This document shows positions 23,027-34,081 of a stretch of DNA of 64,000 nucleotides, one piece after another. A program made the position numbers and the translations under genes. Where the stretch lies: assembly GCA_001510575.1 (NCBI GenBank), contig LNGK01000008.1, positions 1,066,340-1,130,339 on the forward strand, in the 5' to 3' direction. The notes beneath the pieces were generated by a model, which saw nothing but the letters and a program-made list of their open reading frames with translations, was not told where the DNA came from and did not search any database. Origin of the DNA: Knoxdaviesia capensis (taxonomy: Eukaryota > Ascomycota > Sordariomycetes > Microascales > Gondwanamycetaceae). The first letter of the stretch is position 1, and each line of letters begins with the position of its first letter.

Positions 23027-24490
23027 TTACAGGGAAGCCGACACAGCGTCATCGCTCGGTGGAGCCACCAGGGGAGCATCGGAATCTCCCTTGGTGCTGC
23101 CACTCTCCCAGAGGTCGAAGCTCTCGCTAGTTCCCTCAATCGGCTCAAGGATAGTGTCTCCCTTGGCACTCATGTCGGCTTCCCCAGACATGAGCTGCTC
23201 AACAGTCTTCAGGTCGTCGAGAGGCTCGGCGTCGGAATCCTCCATCACCAGGACGGGTTCCTGCAGGCTGGCCAAGAGCGGCTTCTCAACCTGGATAGGG
23301 TCGGCAGGGGCAGCAGAGCTGGAGACAACCTCGGCAATAGAAGCCATCGGCTGGTTCTCGATGTTGGCGACACCGGAAGCAGGGTGAGAATCCTCTTCAT
23401 CGTCAGCCACCAACACCACAGAGTTCTCATCGCAGCCGTCAGCATAGAACTCGGTAACCTCCAGATCACCCAGGGCCACACGAGGCTTCTCGATGACCAT
23501 GGCGTTCTCGTCGCCACGGCTCCGCGCAGCACGGGGAGCCGACGTCTGGCTAACATCATCCGCGGGAGGAATGTTCTCCTTGTCACGGCCTTCGGCACGC
23601 TCACGGCGGGCCTTCATCTCACTCTCCTCGTCAGAGCTGATGTCCAGAACGCACGTGCTGTGCTGGAGAAGGTTGGTCATCTCCTGCTCAGGAGTGTCCT
23701 CGTGGATGTCAAAGAACCAAGAGGCCTTCATATCAGGCTCGTTGAGAGCCGAGAAGGTCACGGGCGCGGCGGCAACGGTGGGGGCAATCTTCTGGGACGG
23801 GGTCGCACTAAGAGACGAGCGGCTGTTGGAGTATCCAGCAATGGTTCCCTTGAGGGCAGCATCGAGGCTGAACGGGGCAGCAGAGGCCTTGGACGCAGAC
23901 CCAAAGATGGACGGAGACTCAGAACGGTGTCTGGCAATAGAGGCAGGAGTGGACGAGATAGAAGCAACACGACGGTTGGAGAGAAGACCGGAGCGCTTGA
24001 AACGGGTAGGCGAGCGACCAGCCGGGGCGGCCAAGGGGGACGAGCGCGGAGTGGAAACGCTGTTCAGGCGAGAAGAAGGAGACCGAGGCTTCAGAACCGA
24101 GCGGAGACGAGGGCTGGCAGGCAAGGAGCGAGTAACCGACGACGGCTCAACAGCAGACAGGGTCTTCATAACCAGCGACGGGCTGAAGACAGACTTGGCC
24201 AGGGTCAGACCGTCGGTTCCCTTGGTGCGCTTGGAAAGCATGAGAGGGTCGACATTCTCGAAATCATGGGCATCAGAAAGGTCGGCAGCCTTGCGCTTGG
24301 AGCCACCGGAAGGAGATGAAGGAAGAGCTAACGATGCGAGATGCTGTTAGTACCTGACGGAAGTTATGGGGGGCTACAAGATGGTTCGAGACAGAAAGAG
24401 CATACCATTCTGGCGGTTCTTGAGGCTAGTGAGAGTCTGCAGACGGGTTCCGTCAAGAGGAGCAAAAGGCTGGCGCGAGATGGAAGCCAT
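23027..24490 (-). CDS. KEN-box protein of unknown function
   Basis: Exons 24490-24406 and 24327-23027 join in phase (N|A) to 461 residues: a short first exon MASISRQPFAPLDGTRLQTL.. and a long second one. I cannot name the family. Visible: basic KRK near residue 40, then FENVDP; a Ser/Arg/Pro-rich middle with many SP and TP sites (possible CDK targets); one folded-looking block, ASWFFDIHEDTPEQEMTNLL followed by DISSDEES; then RDKENIPP, in which residues 278-280 are a canonical KEN box; and an acidic C-terminal half. These features suggest a nuclear, cell-cycle-controlled protein degraded by APC/C-Cdh1. That is inference from motifs. A TATAAA lies 57 bases upstream (24547-24552 on the minus strand). 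Confidence 0.8.
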
Positions 24491-27400
24491 TGTAGCAAAG
24501 TGTGTGTGTGATACTGTGCTGTAGTTGGTTGATGGATTGATGAGAGTTTATAAAAAGACGTTCGGTTTTGAACCTGGTGTCTACTGAGTAAAACTCGGGT
24601 CAAGTCGAAGGAGATATTCAAGAGTGGAGGCTCGGCCACCAAGGCGGATGAAACGATATTATTATATGTCAAGTAGACGGTCGAGTTGATTGTTTATCTG
24701 CACTTGTCGATATGGAGACGAAACAAGATAGCGTTATATTTGAAGGGAGTTGGAGGGTGATTCGATAAATTGCTGTTGGAAGGTTGATGAGAAAGATATC
24801 GCGGTCCCTGAAACTGGAGGAAAGAAGGGATATCCGAAAGAAGCTGGAAGATGACGAAGTGTCAGTGGAAAAGAGTGTGGGTTCAAAGGAGTGAAAGATT
24901 GACTAAGAACAATGTCCAGAGGGTGCGATGACAGAAAGAACGAAGAATCGGAGGAAGTCTACGAAAGAAAAGAAGGAAGGAACTATCGACGACGGTTTTT
25001 GAAGGAAGGAATTGGGAGTGGGGAGTATCTTATTCGGGGCAGGAAACGCAGAGAATAGGAGCAGAAAAGACGACCAGGAAGGAGAGAAACAGGATCTGCT
25101 GTGGCTTACGACAAGGGAAAGAAGGGAGAGCGAGAAGGCCAGAAAGGAAAAAAACGCAGAGCCGGGCAGGAAATGCAGGGCCTACACGAGATTTTCGCTC
25201 AATAAACCCGTCCGTGGAGGGTCCAGTGTGCGGCGACGCGCAAGGTGTATGTCGGAAGTGGATTACAGTGAAATGCAGGGCTGGCCAGGGTTGAAAATTG
25301 GCCTGGGGGGGCTTGGAAAAGTGTCTGAGAGACGCCTGTCGTCAGGGAGGATGAGAGACTTACGGGTTTGAGAGTGCCAGCGATTTGCCTCACAGAAAGT
25401 TGTGTCAAGAAGAAGAATACTGAGAAAAGCAGTGGAATATATCGGAGTCACGAAAAAATGAGAAATGTGAAGCTATTCAGAGGAGAAAGACGGAAAGGGG
25501 AAAGAGAGATGAAGTGGAGGAGAACAGATGTGAGCAAGAAGACAAACGAAGGGTGCGGAAGAGGAAAAAGGGAAAAGGAAAAAAGAGAGGAAAAGAAGAG
25601 GAAGATCGAAAGCACCCAGAGAAGGTGGGCAGAGAAAGGATTAAAAGTGTATCAGCTACTTGCAAAAGAGCAGGCCTCGAGACCAGAGCATCTGGTTGGT
25701 CTACGTCTTCAAAGAGCTATCGCTTGCTTCAGGCTTCAATCGGCGGGAGGGGAAGAGTGTTTTGGATGCAGAGGAATTGTGGTGGGTGGGGAGGACGGAG
25801 GAAGGAGGAGAGAGGAGGGAAGGAACTCAGTATCAAGATGGACGAGAAGTGAGCGGTTTGGTTGGAACGCAAGGGCGGAAGGAGGCAGACGGTCACTTGA
25901 TCGATGTACCTGTAATATTGGGCGTGTACAGGAATTCTACATGCAGAGAGATGCAGAGAGGGAGGGAGAGGCGATGCCGAGAAAGCACGCATGGGCTGGT
26001 AGGTCAAGAGGCGGAAGGGAAGGCGCGCCAGCAGCACTGGAACGAACCATCGCGGCCGGCTGACTGCAGAATCCAAAACGGGCAGACCGGGCCAGACTGG
26101 GTGCGCAGAAAGAGGTCGCGACGGGCGGCCGAGCGCGTTCTTTGGCTTGGCCAGTTTTGCTTGGTGGTTGTGCCTGCTGGCTTAACGTGTGTCTACAGTA
26201 TACTGTAGTTATGATGGCAACACGCTAGAGAAGAAGTGCTATTATACTATACTCATGCCGTAAGGAAGAGAAGAGAATGCATATAAGAGAGAGCAACGAC
26301 ACTGAGCCTGAGCTGGTGTGTGTGTGTGTGTGTGCATATCGGCAGGGTAATATTGCAGATTAATTGGGACTCTGGCAGCCAATGAGACCCCGCCAGATCA
26401 GAGCTGTTCAGGACGGAAGCTGCATAGAGTGCATTAAAAACATGCCCCGAAAGGTCATGCATGCATCACCAAAGACTGGATGGGGGAGGCGTGTGCGTCG
26501 AAGCCACTACTGTACTGTACTGTACCCAACTGTACCCAGAGTGAATAGTTACAAACGATGCTTTGAAGCAGGCCGTCTGGATGAAACGAAGAGATTAACT
26601 GCGGTATACTATCCCGCGATCTATTAAAAGCCTCCCACTAGAAAGACTTCTTGGAGATGAGATGTCGGAAGGTTCTTCGTACAACATAACGAACAGAGAC
26701 AGCCCAAGTTGATGAAGCGACGAGGCGAATTAAACGGGCGTGTGTTTCTCTCTTCTCAGCTATGTGGCAACGTGTTAAACCCAGGTCGCTGCACTGTGGC
26801 TGTACTCCCGTCCTGGAGATGCAAGGGACGGCCATGAAGACTACAAACGCTGCGCAGCTCCTCCGATTGCTCTCCGCCGGTGAAGTATCTTGTCCGTGCA
26901 AAGCCACAGGGTGGGAAAGCCCAGGTCCAAGCCCTTTGTGGTTTCTCGAAAGTCCAGCAAAAAAAAAAGTCGTTCCCGGGTAGTGGTGAAGGAGATCGTT
27001 GACGGATGGGGGGTGTGTGTGATTAACAACAGGGTTCATAGATACACAGCTGATTTTCTCTCTCCTCCTGCAGAGCCCGCGAGCAAGAGAAACAGGAGCT
27101 GGTGAGTGCCTGCATATTGGGCGCAGTTCGTTCCAGATGGCCCAGAAAACGAGATTACGGCCAGAACCGAAGCAGATATCAAATCAGAACTGGTGTGTCG
27201 ACGCTGATCACCCAGTTTCACACACACGCCAAATGGCCAAATGGTTCCCGATTGTTCAGGTCATGGACGAGAGTCGGCTGCAGTTGAAACAAGAGTCCAC
27301 CCCGATATCGTCTTAATACAGGACGACTGGCCAGACATAAATGCATCAAACCCGCCTGCGCTCTGCAACGAATCGAACGTCCGCGTGAACCGCTATTGGC

Positions 27401-30400
27401 GTTTCTTTTTTCTTCTTCTTTGGTTTGGAGAGTCGTGTCTCTGTCTCTGCGTGATTCGGTGGTCCCGGCGGGATCCCGTGGTCTTGAAAAACTCATTCGT
27501 CTCATGGCTTGTCTTTCCGTTCAAACAGAGAGCATGGGCCGAACCTTGCAAGAGCACTTAAGCCCCCAGTTTGACGACCGCTGCCCGTGGATTGCTGCGC
27601 TGGGGTGCCGCTGCCAGTTTTGGTTATCTCGGTCAGCCGGAGTGTGGGATAAAACTTCCTCGTTTTTCCTTCTCTCTCTCTCTTTCTCTCTCTCTCTCGC
27701 CCTCTCTCTCTTCGCCTTATGCTTCCTAATGTTGTTGTGCCTTCCGTCTGGGAATTTTGCACTATGGTCCGTGTGTAGTACCTACGACCTGGTCTAGTCC
27801 CGTTTAGGTTAAATTGGGCCCCGCTCCAGCCAATGAGGTGCTGCAGGCACGTTCCCAGTCGCGACTGCCTTCTGATCCTAGCGTGTTTTTAAAGTGGTTC
27901 CTTCCCCCCCCGTAGGTCGTTCCTTCCGGCGGTGCATGGCACGAAAAAACGAGGAAAGAGCAAAAATGTTTGACGTGTTTGCTTGGACCACACCACACCA
28001 CCTTCCTCCTCATCGATGGTGCGCTCCTGCGTTTTCTCGCCCAGCGTCCCTGTACCTTACAGCCTCAGGCGCCAACGGCTGGTCAATTTTCCGTGGATAG
28101 CCCGGATGCTGCTGCAGTTTTGTCGTAGCATTTCTCCTCGTTTGTGCCTGCCTGCCTGCCTAGCTCTCTCTCCCCGCCCAAAAAAGCCACTGCAAAGGGC
28201 AGAGAAAAAAAAGGCGTCGATGCCCTCCCTCCCTCACTTACTTCTCTTAACCTTTCGGGCCTTGATGTCTCGCCACCCCCAACTCATCTCGAGCTTTTCA
28301 TTTGGCAGCTGTCTGGCAGTGGCCACACAGTCTCTAACCTTCCCCCCTCATTCATCCCGCAATCTCAGCGAGTTGGGCATCGCCAGCCATCGCGGCCAGA
28401 CCAGATCGTTCCTGTTACGTATGGCGATACCACCCAATCTGCCCGCCATCCGGCCTTGGTATGCACACTGAACATGTTGGGTGTCGTTCCCCTTGTTGGC
28501 CGCCGTTACGCACATGTAGACCTCGCCGTTCAGTCCTCACCACGTTTGGCGTTCTTCCTTTCTTATCTTTCTCTCTGTGCTCTAAACTACGCCGAGCCAA
28601 ACCCCATCTGCGTCCGCCGCTGTGGTTGGTCTTTTGGGGCTGGCCGCTGCATCTGGCCGCCTGAAGAAGTGACCAATTAGACTCTCCGCGGGCATGCAGT
28701 GTGACGATCAACCTGGCACTATCTCCCAAGTGCAGCGTTTGCGCCTCGGCTTGCTCGTTTGGTGTCCACGCCCGCTGGGCCTGCTCCTGCGTTTGCTTGC
28801 TGTCTGAGGATCACAGTCGGGGCCAAGCCTCAAGGCCGGCGTGTGAGACACATTGCCGTGCCAGCCAGGAAGGAAAGACAGAAAAAAGGCGTCATCACTT
28901 CTTGGGCTTCTTGGAGGGAGGGGGAAAGCTGCATGCCGGAAGTGAACGGACGGGCAGAAAAGTCGAAATTGGACAAAGGGAGCGATTGTTCAATCACAGA
29001 CATGCAGATCGTCAGAGTCTCCCTCGTCTCTTGTCTTCTCTTGTACGAAGGATCTCCCGGCCCAATTCGCCAATACGAGAGAGAGCAAGAGAGACTCACT
29101 TGGGTGGAGATACAAATCGGGCCGCTCTTATCTGCGGCCTCGCTAGCCATAGAAGTTGGCGACGAACAAAAGAACCTCCTGCTCGTCTCTTGGCCCGGCT
29201 TGGGTGCCAGACCCTGATGCAAGCACTTGCTGGCTGGCCCCAAGTCCGATTTTCATCCCGGACCACCAAAGAAAGACGAAGTGCGCGTAGTGTCCATGGC
29301 ACACAGCATCCGGTTGTGATGTGTAGTACTGGAGCCACGAGCAGAGCCGAGAGAGAGAGAGGAACAAGAAAAAGCCAGATCGGCTGTGGGTGATACTGTT
29401 TTAACCCTTGGCCGCACCAACCTTGACATGCGACGGGTGAGACAAGACACACAAAAATGCTCACTTAGGATTTTGTATGTGCCGGGCTTTCCACGTACAG
29501 GTAGGATCTGTTGCGTAACCACTATATATGCCGTGCACCCCGAGAGCCCCCCAGCAAAAGGTGATCACGAAGAAAACGAGCGCACACCGCATTTTCCCTC
29601 TTATCACCTAGTACCGGCGCGGTGGCCGTTCAAGGCGGCCGTCCGCGTCGGCGTTTGGTTGGTGGGAACGCATGTCATGCGTTAACCGCACCAGTATATC
29701 ATTTGTTGCCCGGTCGTCCACGTCCACCTCCAAAAAGAAAAAAAGTAATAATGATATTAAAACAATAATAATAATAATAGTAAAGCCCAAGAAAAAGAAG
29801 TCTTTCTGCATAGCCGCCCGTGGCTTCTCTGCTTCAAGGAAACCCTCCGTGCATAATTCTGCCGGCAAGACTGCGTAATGGGCTACATTGTCTGGCGTTT
29901 GCACGGAAGTGGTCTGGTCCGGTCTGGTCTGGTATTATATAGGTATAGCATGATATACATGGCAAGGCCGGCCAAGATACGCGTTCAACCTGAACTATCT
30001 TCGCTCTCGCTCCCCCAATCAGCACGTCCAAAGAACACCACCGCCTCGCCTCACACGGCCAACATACAGTCATAGTCAGACATTACGAAGATAGCAGCTT
30101 GGATTCAAGATTCAATTCCAAGCCGTGGGAATAAGGAGTAAGTGTTCGATGAGTTTTCATGCAGCTCGGATAGATAGCTGACGCAAGATCACTGAAAAAG
30201 CCGCCTTGATATCGACGGGCGCTATAATTCGCCATTGATCCACGACACCAGCTCCTCATTCCCAGGGGTTTTTTTTTATACAAAAGCCCGGCCCCAAACT
30301 CGCCGTGATCGGGAGGTCAGATCTTATCCCATCTCGCCATATGTCCTTCATCTCTTGACCTTGAGACCAGGACAGGTGTTTGGGCCCATTGGCTCCTCTT

Positions 30401-30929
30401 CCCAGCCGCCGCCAAACTCCCCCTCTGCTCTCGATGTTTTTTTGGGGATTGCCGTTGCATCATCTAGAATGCTTGCAGGCGTTTTAGAGTCTGAGTACGG
30501 GCTTGTGGCTACTATGTTCCCACTGAAAAGCATGCATCGGACTTGGATTCCGGGAACCCTCGCCGCCAAATTCAAGCCTGAAGAGGGGGAAACAGCGGTG
30601 CACAAGAAGAGAAAAAGTTATATCTTGTCCAGAGACCTTTCCTGAGAACCAACATCGTCGAACACAAACGCTCGATGCACACACTGATCTGCGCGGAAAG
30701 GGAGAGGGGAGACAAATAGAAATCAAACGAGGAAGGGGGCGTTTTCCCCGGGAAAAAAAGAAGATGAAGAATAACATGAAAAGAGCACCCGCACCCCCTT
30801 CGAAAAGAAGAAACAGAAGGAAGAAGAGGAGGAATTGCAAACGCCCCAGAAAAGGAACACCGAGAAAGGAAGACCGGCAAGACAAAAAAGCAAAAGAACA
30901 AGGACCCAGAGTCTACTGCACACATAAAC
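24491..30929. other. 6.4-kb gene desert
   Basis: This is the longest stretch without a supported gene. Open frames of up to 230 codons exist, but their translations are Arg/Ser/Cys- or Lys-rich and have no conserved-looking core. Contents include purine-rich DNA (25000-25900), the perfect palindrome CTACAGTATACTGTAG (26193-26208), a TG run (26317-26334), tandem TACTG copies (26508-26537), a CT-rich tract (27670-27715) and an A/T-rich patch (29740-29800). It could hold a long 5' leader, a non-coding RNA or decayed repeats. Confidence 0.45.
26193..26208. repeat. Perfect 16-bp palindrome
   Basis: CTACAGTATACTGTAG is self-complementary over all 16 bases. The same TACAGTA/TACTGTA half-site recurs in other non-coding parts of the window. 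Confidence 0.8.
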
Positions 30930-31709
30930 CTAGCTGCTGTTCAGGAAGCTGAGGTAGCAGTTCCAGCCAATGGCGATGACATTGACGGTGAGCACGCGGT
31001 GCTCCAGCGGCACCAGCTTGAAGTTGACCATCTGCACCCACGGCCAGATGTAGTAGTTGGAGGTGAGGGCGGTAGAGTAGCTTTTCTGGAGCTTGTCGCG
31101 CGGGCTGGTGCCCTCCAGCAGAGCCATGCTGGCGAGGAACACGCCGATGAAGGTCGGCGCGAAGATCAGCTGGTCGGCGGCGACCTTGGCCAGCATCTCG
31201 GCGTTCTTGTTCTTCATGACGATGTGCCGCTGGAGGATCTTGTACCACGTGGTGGCCGCGGGGCCGAACACAACTGGGACGGGAGGAGACACAAGTCAGT
31301 CTTTTGCTGCTGCGACAGAGAGACCTGGGGGGCTGGCACTGTGGAGAAAAAAAGAGAAAAAAAGGAAAGAAAAGAAAGAAGTCGAGGAACCTACCGCCTC
31401 CGTATAGGGTCATGCGGCCCGTCCGCACAAGATCATGGCCCTCGATGCCCTTCTTGTCGACAAGCTGCTGGGCCGTGATATCACCCGCCGCGAACAGCAG
31501 CGCGGTGGTGACGCTCTGGGTGAGAAGAGGCCGAGCGGCGAGTCTGGCTTGGTACCTGAGCGGCGGGGAAGAAAACGACGGGGGAATAAAGTCAGTCGGG
31601 CATTTTCCCCAGAAAGTGTGTGTGTCTCGGGGCGGATTCACGATCCCGGCGCCCAAAAGGCGGTATCGGGCCAAGTCCCCGCAGAAGAGAGAACGTACCA
31701 GCCGAGCAT
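30930..31709 (-). CDS. SYM1: Mpv17/PMP22 family protein, Sym1-like
   Basis: Exons 31709-31699 (only 11 bases, MLGW), 31555-31395 and 31273-30930 give 171 residues. Splice joins are in phase and recreate MLGWYQARLAARPLLTQSVT at the start and GVVFGPAATTWY in the middle. Family signatures: GDITAQQLVDKKG, DQLIFAPTFIGVF, SNYYIWPWVQMVNFKLVP.EHR and the terminal WNCYLSFLNSS. Mpv17/Sym1 proteins have four membrane helices and lie in the mitochondrial inner membrane, where they support metabolite balance and tolerance of heat or ethanol stress in yeast. Two HSF-type sites lie just upstream (separate entry), in agreement with a stress role. The protein is slightly shorter than yeast Sym1. Confidence 0.93.
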
Positions 31710-33395
31710 TGTAAACGAGTGAATGGGATCTTCTGGAATCAAGTGATGGAAGTAGTTCTCTTAATGAATCGATCGATCTGCAATTCGATCGACGTGATTC
31801 CAGAAGAAATTGAAGTTGGTTGATGAGGAAGGAGAGAGAAAAATAGCACAGCCCAACGATGGAGGAGGGATTCAGATATCTCTAATCAGAAAAAATTCGG
31901 AGACCTCCAAACCCCCATCATCACCACCAGAAAATTTAGCTGCGACAAGACCGGGGGGGGACGATCAATGTCAGGGTCCATATTGCAAGTATTTTTTTTC
32001 ACTTGGTTTGCATGGTTCTTTTACTTGGCAAGCCAGAACGTACCACAGAAGGACTGCATGTTTAACAGGCCCAGAAGGACGGGGGACGGTTCCAATCCAG
32101 AGCGCCAACAGCAACTGATCTACACACAAAAAAAAAAAAAAAGAAGAAAAAACACCCATTGGCATTCCGCGGGCATGTGTCCTTTGTGCGGTTTGGTTTA
32201 GTTCAGGGAGACGAGATACACACACACACAACCCGAAGAAAGGAGGCTCCGCGTGGGAATAAAGAACTTTTTTGCGTCCGTCCCTGGATCTATCGACCCG
32301 TAGTCCGCCCGTTAGCAAGGGCACATTACTCAACAAGCAAGCGATGGCCTGGATATACCGTAGATAAAGTTTTCGAGTTTCCCCCGGCGTGCGCGACGCT
32401 AGATATAATTCGTTTTCTGGATGGCACGGAATCTGGGTTCTGGGGCCAACTTGACCGAACCCCCCCCCCTCCCCTCTCTCCCTTCTAAACGAAAAAAAGG
32501 CGGAGAAACAAAACGTGATAAGAGAGGGTCTTCGTTGCGGTCGCTGTAAGCTTACTTCGACAACTGGTCGTCCTGTGTGATGTGGGCGGTCTGGAACGTT
32601 GTCTTATGTCAATGGGGGGGAAGTCCGTCCGGTGTTGTTCTGCTTGGCGGGTAAACTATGTAGAAGAAGCAAGATATTCGTTTCTGGTCTGGAATGGAAG
32701 GCTCTATAACTGTTTCCATCGTTCTTCTAAGCGTGGTGAATGCATCTCGGTCACCTGAAGATGCAAGTGGCGGTCTATGGCTGCGCGAAAAACCGGCCTC
32801 TACATATACAACTGACTCTTGCTTGGGAGAAACCTGTCCACAACAACCAGTATAGGGCAGGCGTTGTCCCCAGACTGGGCCTGTGAGGTACAGATCTCTC
32901 TGCATGAGCCCCCTGTAGCCACTCACGACATCAAGGAGAGCGGGACTGGCCAGTGCTCCAGTGCGGTTTTGGTGGACATGGGTAAACAAGCCACAACCTG
33001 AACCCTAAGCGGAGATAAGCCGGCACCGATGTTAAACTGGCAGCATTCATCAATAATTTACTGACGTTGTCGATTGGCCGTCTCGCCACACATTATTTCC
33101 ATTGTGATCACTGACGTACGTCCGTTGAGTTGAGCAGCTCGAGAATTCTGTATTGATCTCGAGACTTGGGTATTAATTCCGATTTACACATTACACACTC
33201 GAGATAGCACGGCCGCGTGGTTGAACAAAAAGCATCACTCACACACAGCCTATGATCTCCCAATCTATTTGTTTTCGTTGGTATATTCGACCCGTACCGA
33301 CGTCCAGTTTCATATCCTTCATCATAATCCATTCGTTATTCAAACCCCCCTCTTCTCCTAGTCCGCACACACCTCGTCGTCTGGTGTGTCGACAT
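31710..33395. other. Intergenic region upstream of SYM1
   Basis: The promoter of SYM1 on the minus strand and the 3' flank of the next gene. Apart from the heat-shock-like inverted repeat near 31731-31805, it shows A/T homopolymer runs (31988-31995, 32128-32142) and a C run (32461-32469). I see no supported gene. Confidence 0.5.
31728..31806 (-). promoter_or_regulatory. Paired heat-shock-element-like sites in an inverted repeat
   Basis: TTCTGGAA (31731-31738) and TTCCAGAA (31798-31805) are each TTCnnGAA palindromes, the core of HSF binding sites. They lie in two 13-base arms that are exact inverted copies (31728-31740 and 31794-31806). More GAA units follow the second (GAAATTGAAG). The sites are 22-97 bases 5' of the SYM1 ATG. 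Confidence 0.5.
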
Positions 33396-34081
33396 TCAGT
33401 TGGGCATGTGGGTGAAGGCCTTCTCAAGGTGCTCCTGGCAGAACGGCATCTTGCCGGCAGTCCAGATCTCGATGGTCGGCTTGAGGGCCTTCTTCTGCTC
33501 GACCTCGAGGGTGCCGGCCTTCATGGCGATGATGGCCGGGTTGGCTTCGGGGTCGTGGGCAATGGGCGAGCCGCAGTCGGAGCAGAAGAGGCGGTGCACC
33601 ACGTTGCCCGAGTCGGCCTTGCCGGCCCACGACTTGACGGGGCCGGAGATAGTGACCTTGTCCTTGAGGCAGACGGCGACGAGGGCTATAGTCGACGAAG
33701 AGAGGGTTCGGGTTAGACACACCGAGCAGTGAAGATGAGGGGGAAACCAAAGAAACATTTAGAGTCCCGGACTCTTTCAACGGTTATGGCTGGCATCGGC
33801 TGTCCGAAGTGATGACGCTAGCTTCCCCGGAGGTACAGCTGCTTTTCTCCACACAGAACACCGCCAACAGTGAACGACACCCGCTAGTGATGCCGCAACC
33901 AACGCCGGCTCCGAAAGCAACAAGACAACAACAACTAAAAAAAGGTATCGAGCAACTTACAGTAGGTCGATCCGCTCTGGCGCTGGCAGTCGTCGCAGTG
34001 GTCATAGCCAACGACGAGAGGCTCATCCATATCGATGGTGTAAGTGACAGCCTTGCAAAGGCAGTGACCGGAGAGACCCAT
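33396..34081 (-). CDS. GFA/CENP-V-type zinc protein
   Basis: Exons 34081-33961 and 33685-33396 give 136 residues. The protein is a complete GFA domain (glutathione-dependent formaldehyde-activating enzyme / CENP-V family), a small beta fold that binds zinc through cysteines: GHCLCKAVTY near the start, DHCDDCQRQSGSTYS in the middle (restored by splicing) and RLFCSDCGSPI in the second half. Fungi carry many paralogues. Bacterial Gfa was described as joining glutathione and formaldehyde, but most fungal members are uncharacterised, so I give no reaction. Cytosolic by appearance, with no targeting signal. A clear TATA box lies 190 bases upstream. Confidence 0.92.

Noticed and set aside
25368..26208. 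Lys/Arg/Glu-rich open frames of 180-230 codons
   Set aside because: Products of purine-rich DNA, with no conserved block or splice-consistent partner.
28701..29393. 230-codon open frame in the gene desert
   Set aside because: Cys/Arg/Ser-rich translation without any domain-like segment; overlapped by other frames of similar length.
29740..29800. AT-rich patch as a replication origin
   Set aside because: No supporting motif; AT content alone is not evidence.
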